A stretch of 64,000 bases of DNA, taken from the NCBI GenBank assembly GCA_003313425.1, contig NHZP01000044.1, positions 1-64,000 of the forward strand, given 5' to 3'. A program made the translations under genes and the position numbers. Positions 1 to 12,698 of this stretch are shown here, piece after piece; positions within the stretch are counted from its first letter, which is position 1; each line of letters opens with the position of its first letter. The notes below the pieces were generated by a model that saw only the letters and a list, made by a program, of their open reading frames with translations, was not told where the DNA came from and ran no database searches. This DNA is from Pseudopyrenochaeta lycopersici (taxonomy: Eukaryota > Ascomycota > Dothideomycetes > Pleosporales > Pseudopyrenochaetaceae).

Positions 1-3000
1 CTCTAGGAAATACTTCTTCTCCTCTATAGTTAGTTTTAAGACTACTAGTAGTAATATTATTTATAAAAAGAATAGTATATAGCTAATAATCTTTTATAAT
101 CTTTATAACTACTTACTAAAAGACTATAACTAAGTTAGTTACGCCTTAAACTATTATATAGTATTAAAGTAAACTAACTAGCGTATAAAAGGTAGTTATA
201 TCTTTACTATTTAGATAAAGTATAATCTAGTTATATCTTAAGAATAGATCTATAAGAGACAGAATATAGTATCTATTAAAATGCTTAGAGAATTTATCTA
301 CTATTAGAGGTAGATTAGTATCTCTAAGAGATACTGCGTTTATCTTAATTAACCTAAGTATTATCTAATAACTCTTATCCTTCTTTTTAACTAGAAACTA
401 TAAGTTTCTATACTAACTAGTATATCTTTCTAGTACCTCTTAATTAAGTCTATTATTAAATATTATAACTACTTCTTCTTTAATAGCTTACGCTATTAGG
501 AATAATTTTTCTTACTAAGCTTTATATGTAATAGTCTATATCTTATATAGAGGATATATATCCTTAATAATTTATTCTATCTTAGAGAAAGTAAAAGTAA
601 TTACGCCTTCTCTATTTATTAATATTTTAATAAATAACTAAACTTTTAATTTTATTAACTTAGATCTAAACTTTTACAAGGCTAGCCTTTCTAGTATTAA
701 TCTTATACTTTATAAGAATACTATATATCTATACTCAAAAAGGTAATTAAAAGGTCTAATATTAAGAGGTCTTAGACTTTTTCTTAAGAGTTATAGTTTA
801 ATAGTATATTACTTATAATCCTTACGCCTAAACTCCTTAATATCTAATACTATAGAAATATCTATAAGTTATACCTTATTAGCTACTCTTTTATATAAGG
901 TATTAACCTAACTATTTATATACTTTCTTCTCTTTTCTTATTACGCCTAACAGTTAAGTTTATATATAACTAAAAAAGACTCTAATTCTTATATAACTAA
1001 AAGATCCTTAGAGGCTCTAACTCTATAGCTTATTACTTACTTTACTTATTCTTTAAATTACTACTTATTATTAGTTATAAAAATAGGTAAAAATTTACTA
1101 AATCTAATGGAAGCTTTTATAAACTTAGCCTCTTAAATATACTTAACTTAAGTATAAGATAAATAAGATTCTAAACTAAAATATTATCTTAGGTATCTTC
1201 TCTTAAATCTAATACTCCTCCCTAAAAAGAGTATCTACTATATATTTTCTTTATCTTTAGGAGCTAGTATATAGTCTCTTAGATGTAGTAGAGTAGAATT
1301 AGAGGCTATAAAGATAGCGTTTCTGTCTCTATTCTTAGAAATAATCCTATATATAATTCTTTTATACACGTTATACTAAATTAATAATCTTACTAAAGCG
1401 CACTAAGGTCTACCTAAAATTACTAATCTTATTAGGTTTTAAATAATCCTAAAGTAACTAATAATAGTTACCTCCCCTACTTTAACTAGAACGCTCTACG
1501 TAGGTCCTATAAAAAGATTAGTACTTCTATTTATAGTAACTACTCTATCTTAATATAAGCTACTTTACTTATAGTCTTTATATATAAGCTTTAATACCTT
1601 AGCTGCACTATATCTTAAAAAGTTTATATATACGCTAGTATTAATAAAATACTTTACTATATACTTATTAAATAAGGCCTAGTAGGTTAGAAGGTTATAC
1701 TATACGTAGGCTATACCTATCTTCTTTTAAATTATTATAGCTTCTTATTTAGTAAGATTAACTAAAGCTTTATACTAAGTATTATATATTCCTAAGACTT
1801 TATACCTAGTTTAGGTATTAAAAGTCCTAAATTATATTAAGTTAAGCCCTAAATTTAGTCCTTTTTTAAGACTAATAGTCTCTAATTAATTTAATTTAAC
1901 CTTTCCTTTATTAGAAAAATACCTCTAAATATCTCTAATAATATAGGCAGACGTAAAGTTATATAAGGTAAAGTACTATAGTATTAGCTAATTAGGTTCT
2001 AGTAGGTCCTACTTCGCTAACCTAGTAATTACTAATTAGCTAGCTAGCTTAATACTTAATTCTGCAGCGTTTACGCTAGCTAATAACGCAGTAGGCTTAT
2101 TAATTACTTTTAATATATTTCTAACTTATTTTTAAAGCTAATATTAGCTTATAAGGTCCCTAAAAGTTATACTACGCACCTCCTAATATAGTATAGTAGT
2201 AGTAATATAGTTTAGATACAGGCCTAGTAAATAATAGAGCTCTATATTAGTAAAGCTATTATTCTAGTTCTTCTTTTTCTTATTCTAACTAATAAATTTA
2301 AGCTTAGCTTTTAAATCTTAAAAGCTTCTATTATTATCTAGAGGCTATATAAGAAAGAATAGCTTATTATAGGCTTAGCTAGTAAATAGAATTAGCTCTA
2401 TTTATTTAAATTCTTTAATATCTATTAGTTTAAATATAGTATTACTTCTTATAGTAGGTATATAATAGTGTTTAACTATAACTTACTTTAGTTACTTAGA
2501 ATAAGGAGGTTTAGTAGGAGCTTACTTCTAAACTTTACTCTACCTAACTTTCTTAAGAACTAGATCTTTCCTAACATTCTAACGCGTTTAAGAACGTATT
2601 ACTATATAAGTTAAGCTAGTATTTACTACTTCTTCCTTAAAAGTACTAAGAATAATATCTTAAGATATAACTTTATTAAGAGCAAAATACGCCTTAGTTA
2701 AGCCTCTTAGTAATATCCTAACATTCTAAAAGTTTAGAAGATCCTTAGCTAGGCTTATAGCTGCCCTACTATATCTATCTTCTATAATTATATTTATATT
2801 AAGACTAACTACCTTTTATTACTGCGCAGCTAGTAGTCTAAGCTTTTAATGTTAAGTAGGCCTTAAGTCTACTCTATTAAACTTCTCTAGATATACTACT
2901 AATACTAGCTAATCTAGAATATTATTAGTAACTCTATAATACTCTTAAATTTTCTATTTTAACTAATAGAGCTATAGCGTTTAGGGTGTAGTTCCTTAGA

Positions 3001-4480
3001 TTTGCCTTAACCTCTTATATAAAGGACTAAAATAGTAAGTCTTATATCTAACTTCCCTATTCTACTTAAAGCTAATCTAGCTAAGATATAAAAGTAGCTA
3101 ATATAGCTTATATTCTCTAGTAATATAACTAAGAAGGTTATATATATTATAAGTATTTTAATATTTACAGCCTTAGATAGTAATCGCGCCTTACTAAGGA
3201 TTTAAGTTATAAAGAGCTATTATTACGTAAGAGCTATTATTCCTTTCTAATAGTAGCTGCTTAGTATTATCTTTTAAGATAACTTAGCTAATAAAGTACA
3301 CGTACGTAGCTAGGTTCCTTAGAATCTAACCTAGTTTAAGATAAACTATAATCTTATTAACTTTAGCTAGGCTAATCTTTTAGTTACTAAGAGCTAAAAT
3401 AAGGTCTTAAACTTCTAGATCTACACTAGGTAGAAGAGTAGGCCTAGCTTCTTCTTAAACCTTACTTTTCTTATAGTTATTAACTGTATTTTTTAGCTGC
3501 TTAGCTATTAATATTTTCTTTTCTTAATCTAAGATCTAGTATATAAGCTTAGCCTCTCTTTCTATATAGCTAAGGGATATCTGTTTTATCCTCTCTCTCT
3601 AGCAGTACACGCGCTTAAGATATGTATAAATCTTCTTAATATTAAAACTTTCTAGCTTATCTAGAATTAGTCCTTTATATATATAGATAAAGATTATATC
3701 TTAGTCTTCTCTTAGAAGGCCTCTAGCGAAAAAGAAGCTAGCCTATCTTAACATAAGTGTTACTATACGCCGCGAAGTTAGTTAAATACTTAGATAGTCC
3801 TAGGAATTTTCTTAATATCTTAGAAATATAGGTCTCTAAAAACACTTACGTTCCTATACGTTAAGCTATATCTTAATTATACTAATACTCTTTTATTACT
3901 TCTTAAAGCTTCTTCTAGTCTAGTACTCTATATAGCCTTATTCTCTTAATAAAGCTTCTATATATAGTATTATAGAAATCTAAAAAGATTCTTATCTTTT
4001 AATAGTTATTATAGCTGCTATTATCTGCCTAGTAATTAAAATTATCTAAGAACTTAGTAATATCTTTTCTTATAAATAGAGAGTCTTTCCTCGCTAGCCT
4101 TATAGGCACGAGTACTTTACTAGTATCTATAGTATGTTTCTTAATAACCTTAATAGCAGGCGTAAGGTCTAATCTAAATAATAGTAAATCTAGTATTAAG
4201 TTAGCTATAAAGATAGCTAAAGGCTAAATCCTAAATAGGCTGCTACAGCCCTTTAGTATAACTAAATAAGGAGACTATAACTACTAGGCAGTTCCTTACT
4301 AACACTAATAATTAACTAAAATCTAATACTATACTACTTCTAAATTATTTCTTAATTATTTATAGCTGTTTTTATTTCTATTTTCTATTATCTTATTCTT
4401 ATTCTTATTATTATTCTATTACTAAGTTAGCTTCCGCTTATCTTATAGGAAGTCTTAATTTATTATAGCAAGATAATAAG
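1..4480 (-). mobile_element. RIP-degraded retrotransposon remnant, pol on minus strand, cut by window edge
   Basis: This block is very AT-rich and almost lacks CpA and TpG, with frequent CTAG and TTAG tetramers, which is the RIP signature. Reading 1-560 on the minus strand through many stops gives a reverse-transcriptase-like order of motifs: LVKKKDKSYRI, then SLRDTNLPL, then VDKFSKHF, then SLIDLF. This resembles the fungal Metaviridae RT in which a conserved Asp follows 'SLID/SLLD'. Gag and protease should lie towards 4.4 kb on the same strand, but I could not resolve them. No open frame survives, so the element is dead. Family assignment beyond LTR retrotransposon is inference. Confidence 0.7.
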
Positions 4481-5035
4481 GATACAGCCTCAACAGAGCT
4501 GGTCCCTGTCAAATCTTAGCTCCAAAAATGTAGAGGGGCTGGCCGCAACAGCGCCATCCCTCTCAAAGGTTCGTCAGGGTCAAACAGACACCCAGCTCTT
4601 TCTAGGTAATCCTATAATCTCTGTATCGCAATATAGCGCTCTTATATTTATGTTTTTAACGTTAACAGTTTAATACTATGTAGGCTTTTTCTGCTCTTAT
4701 TAGCTATAGCCTAACCAGAACAGACCGTTATGCCCCTTAGGCTTTGCTATTATTTATAGAGTTAATAAGGTAGTTTAGTATAATCCCGCAGTTCTAGTGT
4801 TATAAATAAGAGGTGACGCTGGAATTAAATGTGCGTAAATAACGGGAGCAGCCCTGCCTGTGCAGTCTACTAGAAACGAAGGGAAGTATAGAGCCTGATT
4901 AAAAGTAATAAGCAAAATGGTCTGAAATCTTATTGAATTGACGTAGCTAATGCACTAGCTACTTCGCAAAATCTCAGTTTTGAAGTCAATTATCGTGGTG
5001 TGTGGTGCATGGTGCATCACGTTTAGTGCATCTCC

Positions 5036-5112
5036 AAGTCTTATCACCAAATTTTGCTGACAAAGAAAACCCATCATCACCTGATTGCCCAGGTACCCCG
5101 TGCAACGGCACA
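5036..5112 (+). repeat. Direct repeat A, preserved copy
   Basis: From AAGTCTTATCACC through AACGGCACA this segment aligns without obvious gaps to about 9617-9690. The differences are mainly C to T or G to A, as RIP would produce in the right-hand copy. Similarity stops abruptly after GGCACA on both sides, which suggests an element or LTR boundary near 5112. Confidence 0.75.
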
Positions 5113-5290
5113 CTATAAGGCCCCCTCTAGGATTTCTAGGTTTGTCTCCGTCCTATAGGATATAGTCCGTCTTGGCGTGGGTTTCTTGGGATCATGTAAC
5201 CCTAGCGTTATCAGTTAGTTCAGAGGCTCGGTCTCTTCGTTGGTCGTCCGTGCCTCCTCCCTCATCCTCATAACCGCCGCCTTCCTACTT
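5113..5290 (+). repeat. Inverted repeat B, preserved copy
   Basis: The reverse complement of this segment aligns with about 9110-9300. Shared landmarks are GAAGTAGGAAGG, AGCCTCT.AACTAACT.ATAACGCTAG and GACTATATCCTATAG. The copy here keeps its C and G bases, while the distant copy carries C to T changes. Together with repeat A it brackets the Gypsy pol remnant. Confidence 0.75.
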
Positions 5291-5572
5291 CCTGTTCGTA
5301 ACAAGAACTTACTAAAAAATCTTTAAAATAGAAGTAGAGTATAAAGAAGAGAGAGCATATAAGCTTTATATACTTATAGTCTATATAGCTAGTCTATATA
5401 TAAGTAAAAGTCTAGAACTTTCTTTTACTTAAGTTTACTTACAAATTACTTAGTAGTATAGGCTACTACGCCTTTTTACTAACTATAACCCTCTTTTATC
5501 CTTATATTTACTATATTTAGCTAAATTATACTAATCTAGCCCTTATAAAGGGTAAATAAGTTATATAACTAT

Positions 5573-5925
5573 CTTCTTAAGATAAGATTAGATATTTTTA
5601 TCTAAGAGGGGAGATAATATTAAGAGTTAATAACTCTTAACTAGACTAGCTAATAAGTCTAGTATACTAAAGGTATACTTAGCTAGTTTAGCCTATAATA
5701 GGCTAGATTATAGCTATTAAAGGCGGGGTTAACCTCCTTTAGCCTAATTAGTCCTAAGTGCAGGGTAAAGAGAATATAAAAACCTCTTAGGATCCTGCGT
5801 ATGCGGCAGCGATCCTTCTAGTTACTAATATAACCCTATTATCTCTTATTAAACTCCTTTATACCTATCTAACTCTAATAGCCCTAAGGACTAGGCTATA
5901 ACTATATAGAACTAGTCCTAACAAG
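5573..5925 (+). mobile_element. LTR-like unit with preceding polypurine tract
   Basis: A purine run AAGAGGGGAGATAA is followed by a segment that starts near 5597 and ends in CCTAACA near 5925. It contains a TATA-like AATATAAAAACC around 5775 and a GC-containing stretch after it. A polypurine tract directly before the segment is what a 3' LTR looks like. RT-coding sequence begins almost immediately downstream with no room for gag, so the LTR either belongs to a different element or a deletion joined it to pol. Confidence 0.5.
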
Positions 5926-8420
5926 TCTTTAGTAAAATACTTTATCTTGTTTATACTAAAGAAAGATAAAGTACTAAAGTTATATATTAACTATAGAAAG
6001 TTAAATAATATTACTAAGAAGAACTACTACCTACTACTTAATATATAAGAATTACGCAATAAATTAATAGGAGCTTAATACTTTACTATATTAGACCTAA
6101 AAGAGGCGTATAACTTTATTAGAATAAAAAAAAGAGAAATGAAAAACTACTTTTAAGATATAATATAGATACTATAAATATATAGTAATACTATTTAGCT
6201 TAATAAATATACTAGTAAGATATTATGACTTAATAAATAACGTCTTAGCAGAATATCTTAATATATATACTATAGCCTACTTAAATAATATTTTAGTTTA
6301 CTTAAAGAATATAAATAAATATTAAGACTATATTAAGAAAGTACTATAATAACTAAGAAACTCTACTTAGAGTTAAAACTTAAAAAATATAAATTTTATA
6401 AAAAAGAAGTAGAATTCTTAAGATATATAGTTAGAAGATAAAGAGTATAGATTAGTAAATTTAAGATTAAAATAATTTAAGAATAAAAGATACTATAAAT
6501 AGTAAAAAATATTTAGTTATTTTTAAAATTTATTAACTTTAATTAATAGTTTATTAAAAACTTCATTAAAATTATAGTACCTTTAATAAGACTAATAAAA
6601 AAAGAAGAGAAATAGAACTAAAATAGGGAGTAATAATAAGCTTTTAAAATATTAAAAAAAGTATACATAGCTAAACTAGTAGATATATTATTTACTAGTA
6701 AGTAACTACTAAAAATTAAAATAGATATATTAGACTTTATAATTAGAGTAGTAGGTTTATAAAAAAAAGATAGAAAATAGTACTTTATAGCGTATTACTT
6801 ATAAAAGTTCTTATAAGTAGAAAAATAATATAATATCTATAATAAGAAACTTATAGCTATTATTAATATACTATAATATTAGAGAGTATATATAGAAAGT
6901 TACTTAGAACTTACTATTTATATAAGCTACTAAAACCTAATATACTTTATAATAATAAAATAACTTAATTATAAATAAGTAGATAGTTAGAACTATTAAG
7001 ATAATATAAGTTTAAACATATATATATACTAGGAAAAGATAATAAATAAGTAGATATACTAAGTAAAAGATATAATTTAGTAAGAAAGAAGACTAAAGTT
7101 TATATAGTAATCTTAAGAATAAATAAGAATAGGACCTTAGAACTTTTATAAGAATACTATATAATCTTAGAAATATAAGTAGAAGTTTCTAAAGATCTAT
7201 ATAAAACTATTATCTAATAATATTATAATAATCTAATATATAAGTACCTAAGAATTATAAAAACTATAGAACTTATCTAATAGAACTACTATATTAAGAA
7301 TCTAAGACAGAAAGTAGAGATATATATTAAGAAGTATATACCTTGCTAATAGAATAAATATAGTATATATATACTTTATAGTAAGTTATAAGTAATTAAG
7401 ATACTTATAAAGCTATAAAAAGATATAGTAATAAACTTTATTATAAACTTACTTAAGTTTATAGATAAAGTAACTAGATATAAGTATAACGTAATATATA
7501 ATATAGTATATAGATATATTAAATACGTAGAGTTTATACTATTTTGAAAGAACTTTATAGTACTATAACTTATAGAAATAATAAAATACTAAGTATTCTA
7601 ATACTATAAAATACTAAAAACTATTATAAGTAATAGAGATAAGCTATTTATATCTAATTTCTAGTTAACTTTTATAGCTAAAATACGTACTTAAAGGAAA
7701 CTATCTATAGTATACTATTTAGAAACTAATAAATAAATAAAATAAATAAATAAATAAATAGAACCCTAAAATAATACTTATAAGTATATTATAATAAATA
7801 ATAGAATAACTAAGTATTACTATTACTAATAGTATAAATTATATTTAATAATAGTAAATTAAAAGTAATAAGTAAAATACTATTTTATACTTATTATAGG
7901 AAATACTTAAACTTATTTAAAAGAAACTTTCTAAGTATTAAAGTAGAAGCTGTAGTTAAGATAGTAGAAGAACTATATAAAATATTAGAATAATTATAAA
8001 AAAGACTTAAGAAAAAATAAAGATAATAAATTTTATATATTAATAAGAAAAGAAAAATAGCGCCTTAGCTAAAAAAGAGAGATAAAGTTTATTTACTTAT
8101 AAAGAACTTATATATAAAATAACTTAATAAAGAATTAGACTATATTAAAGTTAGACTATTTTTAATTAAATAATATAATAGACTAGTTACGTATATATTA
8201 GAACTACCTAAAGATATAAAGATCTACCTAAGGTTCTATATTAAATTACTAGAACCTACGCACTTAGTAATACTACTATAGAAAACTTTTAGGTATAAGA
8301 CTAAAAAAAATAGAGTATAAAGTTAAGAGAATATTTAATATATAATATTCTAAGATTATAAAAGATAAGTATAAAGAAACTAAGTATCTAATTAAATAAA
8401 AAGAGTATCTTAACTCTAAG
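5926..8420 (+). pseudogene. RIP-degraded Gypsy (Ty3-like) pol: reverse transcriptase and integrase
   Basis: Translating through stops shows Gypsy-type landmarks in order. RT appears as FILKKDKVLKLYINYRKLN (about 5950-6008), LDLKEAYNFIRI (about 6092-6127) and YLNNILVY (about 6272-6300), the last being the degraded form of the YLDDILVY active-site box with Asp changed to Asn by G to A. Integrase appears as an HHCC-like region near 7250-7350, then RDKLFISNF near 7635 and a degraded YHPQTDGQTE-type box near 7712. Stops are dense. The element belongs to the chromovirus-like Gypsy group common in fungi; that subgroup is inference. Confidence 0.85.
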
Positions 8421-9590
8421 AATACTTAGGAACTAGAGTTAAATTAAGAAACTATAAAGAATAAATTAGTAAGTATAACTATAATAAAGAATAAGAAGAC
8501 TTTAAGTATTAGAACTATAACTAACTTAGTCTAATAATATAATCTTTAGAAAAAGAGGATTACTTTTAAGCTAGAATAGAGTAAAAGTACTCTAGTCTAA
8601 AGTAGAAGTACTAGGTATTAGCTCTTACTTAAGAATATTAACCTCTTAGTTAATATCTTTAATTACCTCTAATACTTTAATCTCTTTTATAATATAACTA
8701 GAATTATTTACTTATTATTACTTATAATACTATAATAACTTTTACTATTTATAAAGTTAATACTTTTTTATATAAGTAGTAAGAAAAGTATTTAATACTT
8801 TCTCTTCTACGTTATTAGCTTTAGCTTCTTACGCGTTTAACTAAAATAATTCTTTATTTAGATAAGAAAAGTTTAGAACTAGTATATCTACTAGCTTATA
8901 TAATAATACTCTACTATAATAATAATTTCTATACTTCTCTTTTAATAATAATATCTTATACTTTAACTTCTTCTTTAAATAATATTTATAAGAAACTATA
9001 GTAACCTAACTAATAGTATTTATATAATCTCTAATAGAATAATATTAAGTAGTACTATAAAAAGCTATAGATTAGTTATAAGAATATAAAGACTAGAGAA
9101 GGAGGATAGTATTATAAATAGAAGTAGGAAGGGTAGTAGTTATAAAGATATAAGAGGAGGTATAGATAACTAATAAAGAGGCTAAGCCTCTAAACTAACT
9201 AATAACGCTAGAGTTATATAATCTTAGAAAACTTACGCTAAGATAGACTATATCCTATAGAATAAAGATAAACTTAGAAAACTTAGAGAAGGCTTTATAG
9301 GAATCCTATAAGATAACTATATATATAGACTTATATAATATAGCCTCTATAGTATATTATAATTAACTTAAGATAATCTATAATTATACTACTACTTATA
9401 CTTTTAATATTTAAACTCTTACCTTAGTACTACCTATCTATAGAATACTCTAAAGACCTACTAGTTAATACTAGTTACTTTATATTATAACTACTTAATT
9501 AGATCTTTAATACTAAGTTACAGTAATATAGAACTATCCCTTTACTATTATCTATAGTGTAAAGTAAGTACTATTACCTGAAACTATACG
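8421..9590. mobile_element. RIPed AT-rich sequence downstream of the Gypsy pol
   Basis: The CpA/TpG depletion continues, with no open frame. It contains the mutated inverted copy of repeat B (about 9110-9300). No further protein motifs were recognised; it probably represents the 3' part of the nested elements. Confidence 0.55.
9110..9300 (-). repeat. Inverted repeat B, RIPed copy
   Basis: This is the minus-orientation partner of 5113-5290, with transitions concentrated at former CpA/TpG sites. Alignment fails after GGCTTTATAG, the same point at which the left copy meets repeat A. Confidence 0.7.
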
Positions 9591-9616
9591 TTACCGTTAA
9601 GATCTCTTATATCTAT

Positions 9617-9690
9617 AAGTCTTATCACTAAATCTTACTGGTAAAGGAAATCTATTATTACCTGAATGCCTAAGTACCCTGTGTAATGGC
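9617..9690 (+). repeat. Direct repeat A, RIPed copy
   Basis: This is the partner of 5036-5112. Typical pairs are CCAAATTTTGCTGAC against TAAATCTTACTGGT, and ACCCCGTGCAACGG against ACCCTGTGTAATGG. Most differences are transitions. Confidence 0.75.
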
Positions 9691-9706
9691 ACAGTATGAC
9701 ACAGTA

Positions 9707-9794
9707 GGGTATTGGGAGTGACTAGCGCTTCCAAACTAGTTGACAGTCCCTCGGGGTGCTTCCTCGGACAGCTGGATCCCAGATCCTAATACCC
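9707..9794 (+). other. Potential stem-loop at the repeat/unique boundary
   Basis: GGGTATT at 9707-9713 is the exact complement of AATACCC at 9788-9794. Just inside the right arm, GGAT and ATCC flank a five-base CCCAG loop. The 88-nt span and 7-bp outer stem recall a tRNA, but there is no TTCRA T-loop and no convincing anticodon arm. It may simply be the end of the mobile-element block. Confidence 0.25.
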
Positions 9795-9932
9795 CTATCC
9801 TTTCCTATTGAAAATAGCCTTCTATTAAGCAGTGTAAGCATATTAATATTGTAGACGGCATAGATCCTATATAGTGTCGCTATTGTCAGCGATCTCTGCT
9901 GATATTACAATCGGCGAATTCACGAAGCCCAA

Positions 9933-11584
9933 CTAGCATGGCACATGTACAGCCTCGTTTTGATACTTCTTCCGCCTGACTTGGCATGAAATCCAATACT
10001 GTTTTAACCCTGATCGGGACTCCGCAGTAAAAACGAACATAACAAGTAGGATGGGCAAGGCCGTCACCCAAAACACCCAACTTTTCCCCTTACCTGGCGA
10101 GAAATCATCGGTCATAGAGAAGATGGCTGCGACGGTCGACAACGGTATGAATATCATTGTCAAGTTGGTGATGCGAGCAAGACTCAGAGCGTTCTTGTTG
10201 GCAGCCTGTGCTTCTTGCATGCTGGTGAATTGCAGGTAGGACCGCAAGAACGCATCTGCCATTGTAATAATCTTGGAGCAATGCTCTTGTATCGCAATCC
10301 AGCCGTCCTGCTCCCATTGCGGGGCCTCAACGCTCTTATCAGTGAAGGGGCGATCAAGCCCCAACGCAACAACGTTGTCTTCAGCTTCTTTAGCCATAAT
10401 ACCCATAATGTACTTGACGTTGACAACGAAGCCAAATAGTTCGTGGTGCCAACTGCTGAGTACACCATGACCGAATTGGCGGAGATAGTCACAGCGGTTG
10501 ACATACAGCGCAGCTGCGCGAGGATTGGCCTGGAGTTTGAGCATGTTCAGGATACGGCGACGCAGGAAAGTTAGAAAAGTAGAGATGACAAGTTTTCGTG
10601 CTATCTCTGTGGAGGATCTTGGGTCCGGGACATGAGGTTGACTGGCATGAGTGAGCATGAGTATGTCATCGAACATTGAGTTGTACTTAGGATGGAGCCA
10701 GCCTTGGCTCCAATCCGAAGTAGCAGGAGGGAGCACTTTGATGTCGTTGAAGTCTGGGGCGAGGGAGTGCATTCGAGAGTATGCGTGTTCGTTCGAATGA
10801 TGATCCACCTTAAGTAAGATGCCATCAGGAAGCGATTTGACAAAATCACCCACTGGCGGGTCAACTATAAGCACGGCTACGGTGAAAGCGCATTAGCAAA
10901 CAAGCAGACAGGTCAATCGTGCATATGCTTACAATCCCAAGAACCGTCTTCTCTAACACCTGATGTCCAGAATGACAGCGCATGGTAGCTCTTCGGCTGA
11001 TCAATGATTGGCCCTTTAGGATCATAGCAATGTATGTGTCGATTTATATTGGACATGCAACGATATATAGAGCTCTGTTGTTTAGGAGGTACACTAATTC
11101 GAATGGGTTGTGTAGAAGGATATCTGATGATAAAGCCATCCTTCGAGTACCGACAAAAAGGATTTCGATAGTTGAATGTAGGTGTGGTGGGATCGGCCCA
11201 GTGAGCGCCAAAGAAGCTTGGAGGAATACGCAGTTGTGAGCCCAGAACTTCTATGTGGTTTAATGAGAGGTCCTCTATTAGGAATAGTCTATGAGGCGGT
11301 GCCGCCGTTTTGTCGATAAGGGACCTCTCAAGATAGCACCGCAATTCTTTTGAACTCTCGAAAACCACATGCTCGCGTTGTGCCGCGCCTTGATACTCAA
11401 TAACTGCTGCCCTACTTATCTCTCGCGCGTGCGGTGATTGTGCTTGCAGGTTGTGAATAAATTCAGGGAACAGCCAGCATAATTGCGAGTTTAGTAGCTC
11501 GAAGTATGCCTGTTGTGGATCTTCTTCGCATAGAGTTGCTGCCCTACCAATCCATAGCCCCTCGTCGCATTGGGGGTTTTCCAT
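9933..11584 (-). CDS. CorA-like Mg2+ transporter domain protein
   Basis: Two exons, 11584-10933 and 10876-9933, are joined across a 56-bp GTAAGC...TAG intron and encode about 531 residues. The start at 11584 is chosen because upstream codons look non-coding; an in-frame alternative lies at 11770. The C-terminus has the CorA layout: a long helical stretch, then two closely spaced membrane segments (about residues 454-472 and 484-501) joined by a short polar loop. In true CorA channels that loop follows a Gly-Met-Asn motif; here the equivalent position reads SMTDDF, so ion transport is doubtful. Many fungi carry such soluble-headed CorA-like proteins of unknown role. It is the first intact gene to the right of the retroelement nest. 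Confidence 0.8.
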
Positions 11585-12698
11585 TCTATCCTGATATTTG
11601 CATAGAAACGGCAAGGTTGTCCGACAGTGGCACTGGCAAGTGAGAAGCTGGATTGGTGCATCGAGGGACGACAAGGGACGACAGTACAGGCGAACAAGTG
11701 GAGCCCTTAACTTATAGCAACACTGAGCGCAACGTGGGGGCCAAAGCAGTTCTGTGCACTCTACCCGCAATGCCTGTCTGTTGGCCTTGTTCTTATGTTT
11801 CCATTGGGGGTACTATATTGAGCTGACTGCAGCATGCAGATGAACTGACGATACGATTGGTGTCTGGCTGCGGAGCAAGCCAGACCCAGGCCCTTTGAGG
11901 TGTTTGTTAGGTGGCAAAAATTCAGCCTCTTCAAGTGAGCGGTGGACCAGCAAGGCATTACAGCTTCGCTTTGTGTGAAAGAGATCGCATGGGCGTCACA
12001 GTGCCTATTAAGGTGTGTCACTCTGTCACTTGGTTTGCAAAGGTAGTACCCGTTGAGGACATTGCTGGTCTTATGCTGTTCGTTGGCATTATGAGCGCTC
12101 GTCTCACTCAGGGTCCACATCGAGAAAGTCAGCAGAACTCCGGTGACGTCCCACAAGCTGCCAAGATTTCACAATCACCTTCGACACGAAAAGCTAGAGG
12201 CGGTTGGAGGATACAGTGTAGCCGGCTAGTGGAAGTTCGAGTGTGATACACAGTAACAGTGAGCGGCTGAAGAAGACCCACAACTATACTCCAGAGATCA
12301 TTATAGTACAGCTATGTTGGAGGCTTATTATGTTGAAATGCACCAGTCAGAAGCCTCTGCAGATGATTGAGACAGCTACTGATGTATATGGATAGTACTT
12401 GTCGTATTTTGATTAGACACGTCTTGTGTTTGAATTGCGCAGGAGCTATCAGACCTTGAGGATAATAGCCCAGTACTCGTCGAGTTCTTAACGCTCCACG
12501 TGCCCAGACTGAACGATGAGGTGGGCCGAGTTGGTGAGCCGATGTCTTGTGAAGCAAATGCATAATTGCGTGTGTTAGTACGCATACTAGTTATTCGTAC
12601 TCATCTATGTTCGTGAGGCAGCTTGTCATGCAGTGCAGAGACATTGCATCCACCAACGCCAAGCCATGCATATCGTCAAATCATCGTCAAAATGTCCT
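11585..12698. other. Intergenic, no gene recognised
   Basis: Only short overlapping open frames without recognisable protein features occur. Composition is normal and there is no sign of RIP. It should contain the promoter of the CorA-like gene and the 3' region of the DnaJ gene. Confidence 0.5.

Larger units (their letters stand above)
4481..5300. other. Non-RIPed intercalated segment
   Basis: Composition returns to normal here, with CpA and TpG common, between two RIPed blocks. No coding region was recognised. The segment includes the well-preserved copies of two short sequences (5036-5112 and 5113-5290) whose mutated copies lie at 9.1-9.7 kb. It may be the end of an element or captured flanking DNA. 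Confidence 0.5.

Noticed and set aside
9707..9794. tRNA gene
   Set aside because: The outer stem fits, but there is no TTCRA-type T-loop and no anticodon stem.
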